Source: Triticum aestivum
Taxonomy: Eukaryota > Streptophyta > Magnoliopsida > Poales > Poaceae
DNA: 64,000 nt
Direction of reading: 5' to 3'
Assembly (NCBI RefSeq): GCF_018294505.1
Contig: NC_057802.1
Location: forward strand, 314,082,209 to 314,146,208
This document shows, in pieces, positions 58,287 through 64,000 of this stretch. The first letter of the stretch is position 1, and the number at the start of each line of letters is the position of its first letter. Made by a program: the position numbers and the translations under genes. Under the pieces are notes generated by a model. The model saw nothing but the letters and a program-made list of their open reading frames with translations. It did no database searches and was not told the origin of the DNA.

Positions 58287-60015
58287 TGAAGGAAATATGC
58301 CCTAGAGGCAATAATAAAGTTATTATTTATTTCCTCATATCATGATAAATGTTTATTATTCATGCTAGAATTGTATTAACCGGAAACATAATACATGTGT
58401 GAATACATAGACAAACATAGTGTCACTAGTATGCCTCTACTTGACTAGCTCGTTAATCGAAGACGGTTAAGTTTCCTAGCCATGGACATGACTTGTCATT
58501 TGATTAACGGGATCACATCATTAGGAGAATAGTGTGATTGACTTGACCCATTCCGTTAGCTTAGCACTTGATCGTTTAGTATGTTGCTATTGCTTTCTTC
58601 ATGACTTATACATGTTCCTATGACTATGAGATTATGCAACTCCCGTTTACCGGAGGAACACTTTGTGTGCTACCAAACGTCACAACGTAACTGGGTGATT
58701 ATAAAGGTGCTCTACAGGTGTCTACGAAGGTACTTGTTGGGTTCGCGTATTTCGAGATTAGGATTTGTCACTCCGATTGTCGGAGAGGTATCTCTGGGCC
58801 CTCTCGGTCATGCACATCACCATAAGCCTTGCAAGCATTGTGACTAATAAGTTAGTTGCGAGATGATGTATTACGGAACGAGTAAAGAGACTTGTCGGTA
58901 GCGAGATTGAACTAGGTATTGAGATACCAACGATCGAATCTCGGGCAAGTAACATACCGATGACAAAGGGAACAACGTATGTTGTTATGCGGTTTGACCG
59001 ATAAAGATCTTCGTAGAATATGTAGGAGCCAATATAAGCATCCAGGTTCCGCTATTGGTTATTGACCGGAGACGTGTCTCGGTCATGTCTACATAGTTCT
59101 CGAACCCATAGGGTCCGCATGCTTAAAGTTAGATGACGATCGATATTATGAGTTTTGTGTTTTGATGTACCGAAGGTAGTTCAGAGTCCCGGATATGATC
59201 ACGGACATGACGAGGAGTCTCGAAATGGTCGAGACGTTAAGATTGATATATTGGAATGTTATATTCGGACACCGGATGAGTTCCGGGGGTTATCGGATAA
59301 ATACCGGAGAAACCGGGAGGTTACCGGAACCTCCCGGGGGGTTATTGGGCCTCATGGGCCCAAGTGGTGGAATAGGAGAGGTGGCCAGCTAGGGGCGTGC
59401 GGCCCCCCTAGCCCAAACCGAATAGGACTAGGGGGCCGGCCCCCCTTTCCTTCTTCTTCTCCTCCCCTTCCTTCCCCTCTCCTACTTGGACTAGGAAAGA
59501 GGGGGGAATCCTACTTGGAGTAGGATTGCCCCCCTTGGGCGCGCCTCCTCCCCTTGGCCGGCCCTCTCCTCCTCCCCCCTTTATATATGGAGGAGGGGGC
59601 ACCCCATAGACACAACAATTGATCTCTTGATCTCTTAGCCGTGTGCGGTGCCCCCCTCCACCATATTCCACCTCGATAATATTGTAGCGGTGCTTAGGCG
59701 AAGCCCTGCGTTGGTAGCATCATCATCACCGTCACCACGCCGTCATGCTAACGGAACTCTCCCTCAAAGCTCGGCTGGATCGGAGTTCGAGGGACATCAT
59801 CGAGCTGAACGTGTGCTGAACTCGGAGGTGCCGTACGTTCGGTACTCGGATCGGTCGGATCATGAAGACGTACAACTACATCAACCGCGTTGTGCTAACG
59901 CTTCCGCTTTCGGTCTATGAGGGTACGTGGACACACTCTTCCCTCTCGTTGCTATGCATCACCATGATCCTGTGTGTGCATAGGAATTTTTTTGAAATTA
60001 CTACGTTCCCCAACA
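58287..60015 (+). repeat. 5' LTR of Copia copy 3
   Basis: Starts 'tgaaggaaatatgccc' and ends 'acgttccccaaca' (1729 bp). A TATA-like 'cctttatatatgg' near 59577 probably marks the promoter. Confidence 0.92.
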
Positions 60016-60034
60016 GTGGCATCCGAGCTAGGTT
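60016..60034 (+). promoter_or_regulatory. Primer-binding site of Copia copy 3
   Basis: 'gtggcatccgagctagg' directly follows the LTR, a variant of the tRNA-Met type site. Confidence 0.6.
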
Positions 60035-60877
60035 TTATGCGTAGATGTTATATGCACGAGTAGAACACAAGTGAGTTGTGGCGATACAAGTCATACTGCT
60101 TACCAGCATGTCATACTTTGGTTCGGCGGTATTGTTGGATGAAGCGGCCCGAACCGACATTACGCGTACGCTTACGCGAGACTAGTTCTACCGACGTGCT
60201 TTGCACACAGGTGGCTGGCGGGTGTCAGTTTCTCCAACTTTAGTTGAACCGAGTGTGGCTACACCCGGTCCTTGAGAAGGTTAAAACAGCACTAACTTGA
60301 CGAACTATCGTTGTGGTTTTGATGCGTAGGTAAGAACGGTTCTTGCTCAGCCCGTAGCAGCCACGTAAAACTTGCAACAACAAAGTAGAGGACGTCTAAC
60401 TTGTTTTTGCAGGGCATGTTGTGATGTGATATGGTCAAGGCATGATGCTATATTTTATTGTATGAGATGATCATGTGTTGTAACCGAGTTATCGGCAACT
60501 GGCAGGAGCCATATGGTTGTCGCTTTATTGTATGCAATGCAATCGCCCTGTAATGCTTTACTTTATCACTAAGCGGTAGCGATAGTCGTAGAAGCAATAG
60601 TTGGCGAGACGACAACGATGCTACGATGGAGATCAAGGTGTCGCGCCGGTGACGATGGTGATCATGACGGTGCTTCGGAGATGGAGATCACAAGCACAAG
60701 ATGATGATGGCCATATCATATCACTTATATTGATTGCATGCGATGTTTATCCTTTATGCATCTTATTTTGCTTTGATTGACAGTAGCATTATACGATGAT
60801 CTCTCACTAAATTTCAAGATAAAAGTGTTCTCCCTGAGTATGCACCGTTGCCAAAGTTCGTCGTGCCATGACACCAC

Positions 60878-61348
60878 TGAGGGAGTCCTGGATTAGGGGG
60901 TCCTCGGACAGCCGGACTATATCCTTTGGCCGGACTGTTGGACTATGAAGATACAAGATTGAAGACTTCGTCCCGTGTCCGGATGGGACTCTCCTTGGCG
61001 TGGAAGGCAAGCTTGGCAATTCTGATATGTAGATCTCCTCCCTTGTAACCGACTCTGTGTAACCCTAGCCCCCTCCGGTGTCTATATAAACCGGAGGGTT
61101 TAGTTCATAGGACAACAACAATCATAACCATAGGCTAGCTTCTAGGGTTTAGCCTCTACGATCTCGTGGTAGATCAACTCTTGTAATACTCATATCATCA
61201 ACATCAATCAAGCAGGAAGTAGGGTATTACCTCCATCGAGAGGGCCTGAACCTGGGTAAACATTGTGTCCTCCGCCTCCTGTTACCATCCGCCTTAGATG
61301 CACAGCTTGGGACCCCCTACCCGAGATCCGCCGGTTTTGACACCGACA
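60878..61348 (+). repeat. 5' LTR of the Gypsy element
   Basis: Starts 'tgagggagtcctggatt' and ends 'gttttgacaccgaca' (471 bp), with a TATA-like 'gtctatataaaccgg' at about 61080. The element after it begins 'ttggtgctttcattg', the primer-binding site area. Confidence 0.9.
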
Positions 61349-61395
61349 TTGGTGCTTTCATTGAGAGTTCCACTGTGCCGTCACCATAAGGCTTG

Positions 61396-64000
61396 ATGGC
61401 TCCTTCGACCATCGGCAATGATGCGATCCAGGGTGAGGTTTTTCTCCCCGGACAGATCTTCGTATTCGGCGGCTTCGCACTGCGGGCCAACTCGCTTGGC
61501 CATCTGGAGCAGATTGAGAGCTACGCCCCTGGCCATCAGGTCAGGTTTGGAAGCTTAAACTATACTGCCGACATCCGCGGAGACTTGATCTTTGACGGAT
61601 TCGAGCCCATGTCAGGTGCGCCGCACAGTCACGACGGGCATGACTTAGCTCTGCCGTCGGACGTTGTTCGGGAGATCACACCTATGGCTACTCTGGCCCT
61701 CGATCCGGAGCAGATTGCGCCGTCCGAGGACGGGTGGATGGACCCCGCCACGGAGGCTGCACACTCAGTGGCGATAGAGCCGAATGCTGACTTCACCTCC
61801 TACGAGACCTGTGTTGCCGGACTCTTGGATTCGTCCCCGGCCACGGGCTCCGAACCGCCTGCGTCAGTGCCTATCAAATCTGATTGGGCACCGATCATGG
61901 AGTTTTCCTTCGCGGATATCTTTCAGCACTCGCCCCTGGGCGATGTGCTAAATTCATTAAGGTCTCTCTCCTTGTCAGGAGGCCCTTGGCCGAACTGTGT
62001 CCGGCTTGAGTGGGAAGCGGACGACGAAGAAATTCGTTCCCCACCCACCACCCACTTAATAGCCACTGTCGATGACTTAACCGACATGCTTGATTTTGGC
62101 TCCGAAGACATCGACGGTATGGACGACGATGTAGGAGAAGAACAGGAACCACCGCCCACAGGGCGCTGGACTGCCACCTCATCATATGATATATACATGG
62201 TGGACACCCCCAAAGAAAGCGATGGCAATAAGGCAACAGAGGATAATCCCCTCGAGAAGCAATCTAAGCACCGGTGTCAACGGCGCCGCTCTAAGCCCCG
62301 CCATAGCAAAAGAGGTGATACCGGCGCAAGAGACAACAACGCAGCGGATAGTGCCAAGACGAAGACAATCCACTCCAGCCAGGCTTCGAGCGGGAGGATG
62401 GGCAAGCTAGCCCTAAGGAACAGGCAGCAGACGGAGAATCAGAGGATACAATTACATGCCTCTCTCCGAAGACGAGGTGAGCCTCGGCGACGAAGAATTT
62501 ATCGTGCCTGAGGATCCCGTCGAGTAGGAGTGCTTCCAGCACCGGCTTATAGCCACAGCAAAAAGCTTGAAGAAAAAGCAACAGCAGCTTAAAGCTGACC
62601 AAGATCTTCTAGCGGATAAATGGACTGAGGTCCTAGCGGCCGAGGAATACGAACTCGAACGCCCAACCAAAAGTTATCCAAAGTGCAGGTTGCTACCCCA
62701 ACTCGAGGAGGAAGCATTAAAGCCTACTGTGTATGATGCGGCTGACCGGCCACCTCGTGGCTGAGACAAAGCGGCATATCAGGCCGAAGTCCAGCCCGCA
62801 CCCCGCCGCCAGTCAAACAAAAATACCAAGGCCCGGGGTAACACGCAGGACCTGCGAGACGTATTGGAAAACAAAGCAGGACATGTAAGATCGATCTACG
62901 GATCACGCGGGCGCGCCCCAACGCGCGACGACGACCGTCACGCCGGATATACTAAAAGCAAATCCGGCCGGGCCGAATACAGCAGACAAGACTCGTATGA
63001 ACTGCGTCGTGATATAGCCCGGCACAGAGGCGCCGCACACCCCCTATGCTTCATTGATGAAGTAATGGATCATGAATTCCCAGAAGGTTTTAAACCCGTG
63101 AACATTGAATCATATGATGGTACAACAGACCCCGCGGTATGGATTGAAGATTTCCTCCTCCACACCCACATGGCCCACGGTGACGATCTACATGCCATCA
63201 AGTACCTCCCATTAAAACTCAAAGGGCCGGCTCGGCATTGGCTGGATAGCCTGCCGGCAAACTCCATCGGCAGTTGGGAGAATTTGGAAGACGCATTCCT
63301 TGACAACTTCCAGGGCACTTATGTGCGACCACCGGACGCCGATGACTTGAGTCACATAATCCAACAGACGGGGGAATTAGCCAGGAAATTCTGGACTCGG
63401 TTTCTAACTAAAAAGAACCAAATTGTCGACTGTCCGGATGCCGAGGCCTTAGCGGCATTTAAGCATAACATCCGCGACGAGTGTCTCGCCCGACACCTCG
63501 GCCAAGAGAAGTCGAAGTCCATGGCAGCCCTCATGACACTCATGACCCGCTTTTGTGCCGGCGAGGACAGCTGGCTAGCTCGCAGCAACAACACATCGAG
63601 AAACCCTGGCAATTCAGATGCCAAGGATAGCAACGGAAGGCCGCGTCGCAACAGACATAAGGGCCGCAACAACGGCGACAACGCCGAAGACACGACAGTT
63701 AATGCCAGATTCAGTGGCTCTAAATCCGGGCAGCGGAAAAAGCCGTTCAAAAGAAGCAATCCGGGCCCGTCCAGTTTGGACCGCATACTCGATCGCTCGT
63801 GTCAAATTCACAGCACCCCCGATAAACCAGCCAACCACACCAACAGAAAATGCTGGGTGTTCAAACAGGCCGGCAAGTTGAATGCCGAAAACAAGGAAAA
63901 GGGGCTGCATAGTGACGACGAGGAGGAGCCCCGGCCGCCGAACACAGGAGGACAAAAGAAATTTCCTCCCCAAGTGAAAACGGTGAACATGATATACACA
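61396..64000 (+). pseudogene. Gypsy gag (Tat/Retand-like), broken, runs off the window
   Basis: From ATG 61396 an acidic N-terminal region is open to 62511. Homology moves to another frame near 62450 (frameshift). That frame then has stops at 62525-62527 and 62762-62764. From 62765 it is open to the window end and contains the retrotransposon gag core (YLPLKLKGPARHWLDSLPAN, about 63200-63265), a basic region rich in R, N and G, and a C/H cluster (about 63795-63865). Protease and pol should follow outside. Minus-strand frames over it are shadows. Confidence 0.85.

Larger units (their letters stand above)
58287..60877 (+). mobile_element. Copia LTR retrotransposon, copy 3, 5' part
   Basis: LTR 58287-60015, primer-binding site and 860 bp of leader, which matches copy 2 (26603-27496) until the Gypsy element cuts in at 60877/60878 within 'gacaccac'. 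The rest should resume beyond the window. Confidence 0.9.
60878..64000 (+). mobile_element. Gypsy LTR retrotransposon, 5' part, continues past the window
   Basis: LTR 60878-61348, primer site, then gag. It is inserted in the leader of Copia copy 3; the expected duplication copy on this side is 'accac' (60873-60877). Confidence 0.9.

Overview
This window is Triticeae nuclear DNA (wheat, Aegilops or a close relative). It is about 85% transposable elements, stacked inside one another, with two intact intron-containing host genes. The Triticeae call rests on recognisable families: BARE/Angela-type Copia LTRs, Sabrina- and WHAM/Fatima-type Gypsy LTRs, CACTA and PIF/Harbinger elements, Stowaway MITEs with the 'CTCCCTCCGT' terminus and Helitrons with the grass-type hairpin. 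Two N runs (11832-11980 and 13698-13960) show it is assembled draft sequence. I found no prokaryotic feature, CRISPR array, rRNA or tRNA gene.

Layout. 1-9391 is a nest: a CACTA end (1-1753) inserted in the reverse transcriptase part of a minus-strand Copia element (1754-7169), which is itself inserted in the gag of a minus-strand Gypsy element (gag 7170-7595, LTR 7811-9391). 9392-13053 holds a chimeric LTR piece, a Fatima-like LTR, the 3' end of a Sabrina-like internal region and its LTR. 13054-21400 is a mixture: a Helitron 3' end (14618), a non-LTR insertion with a 16-bp target duplication (15029-16254), LINE remnants and a Harbinger MITE (17958-18377).

21408-23999 (minus) is an intact nine-exon ABIL gene, an Abi-like subunit of the SCAR/WAVE actin-regulating complex (302 aa); a Stowaway MITE sits in its last intron. 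24532-35417 holds a roughly 485-bp inverted repeat carrying part of a heavy-metal-associated (HMA) domain gene. A second, decayed Copia element (24877-33307) is inserted in its left arm. A dead PIF/Harbinger transposon follows (35457-37502), then AT-rich sequence with a 1.33-kb long-TIR element (39840-41171). A LINE occupies about 41920-46072 and is split by an internally deleted Angela/BARE solo LTR (42167-42846) with a perfect 5-bp duplication.

47340-49525 (minus) is an intact SLAC1-family S-type anion channel gene, SLAH2/SLAH3-like (619 aa). It has a leader intron, a TATA box and a Stowaway MITE in intron 2. 51585-52647 is a short Helitron with a LINE fragment inserted in it, and a second Helitron follows. 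53240-58286 is mostly unrecognised. 58287-60877 is the 5' part of a third copy of the same Copia family, interrupted by a Gypsy element (60878 to the window end) whose gag is broken.

The two host genes show no functional link to each other. One acts in actin nucleation and the other in nitrate/chloride efflux. I see no convincing new multi-gene system. The most unusual structures are the HMA inverted repeat with its built-in empty site, the LINE-in-Helitron nest, a 14-bp retro-insertion with a 15-bp duplication, and the long-TIR element.
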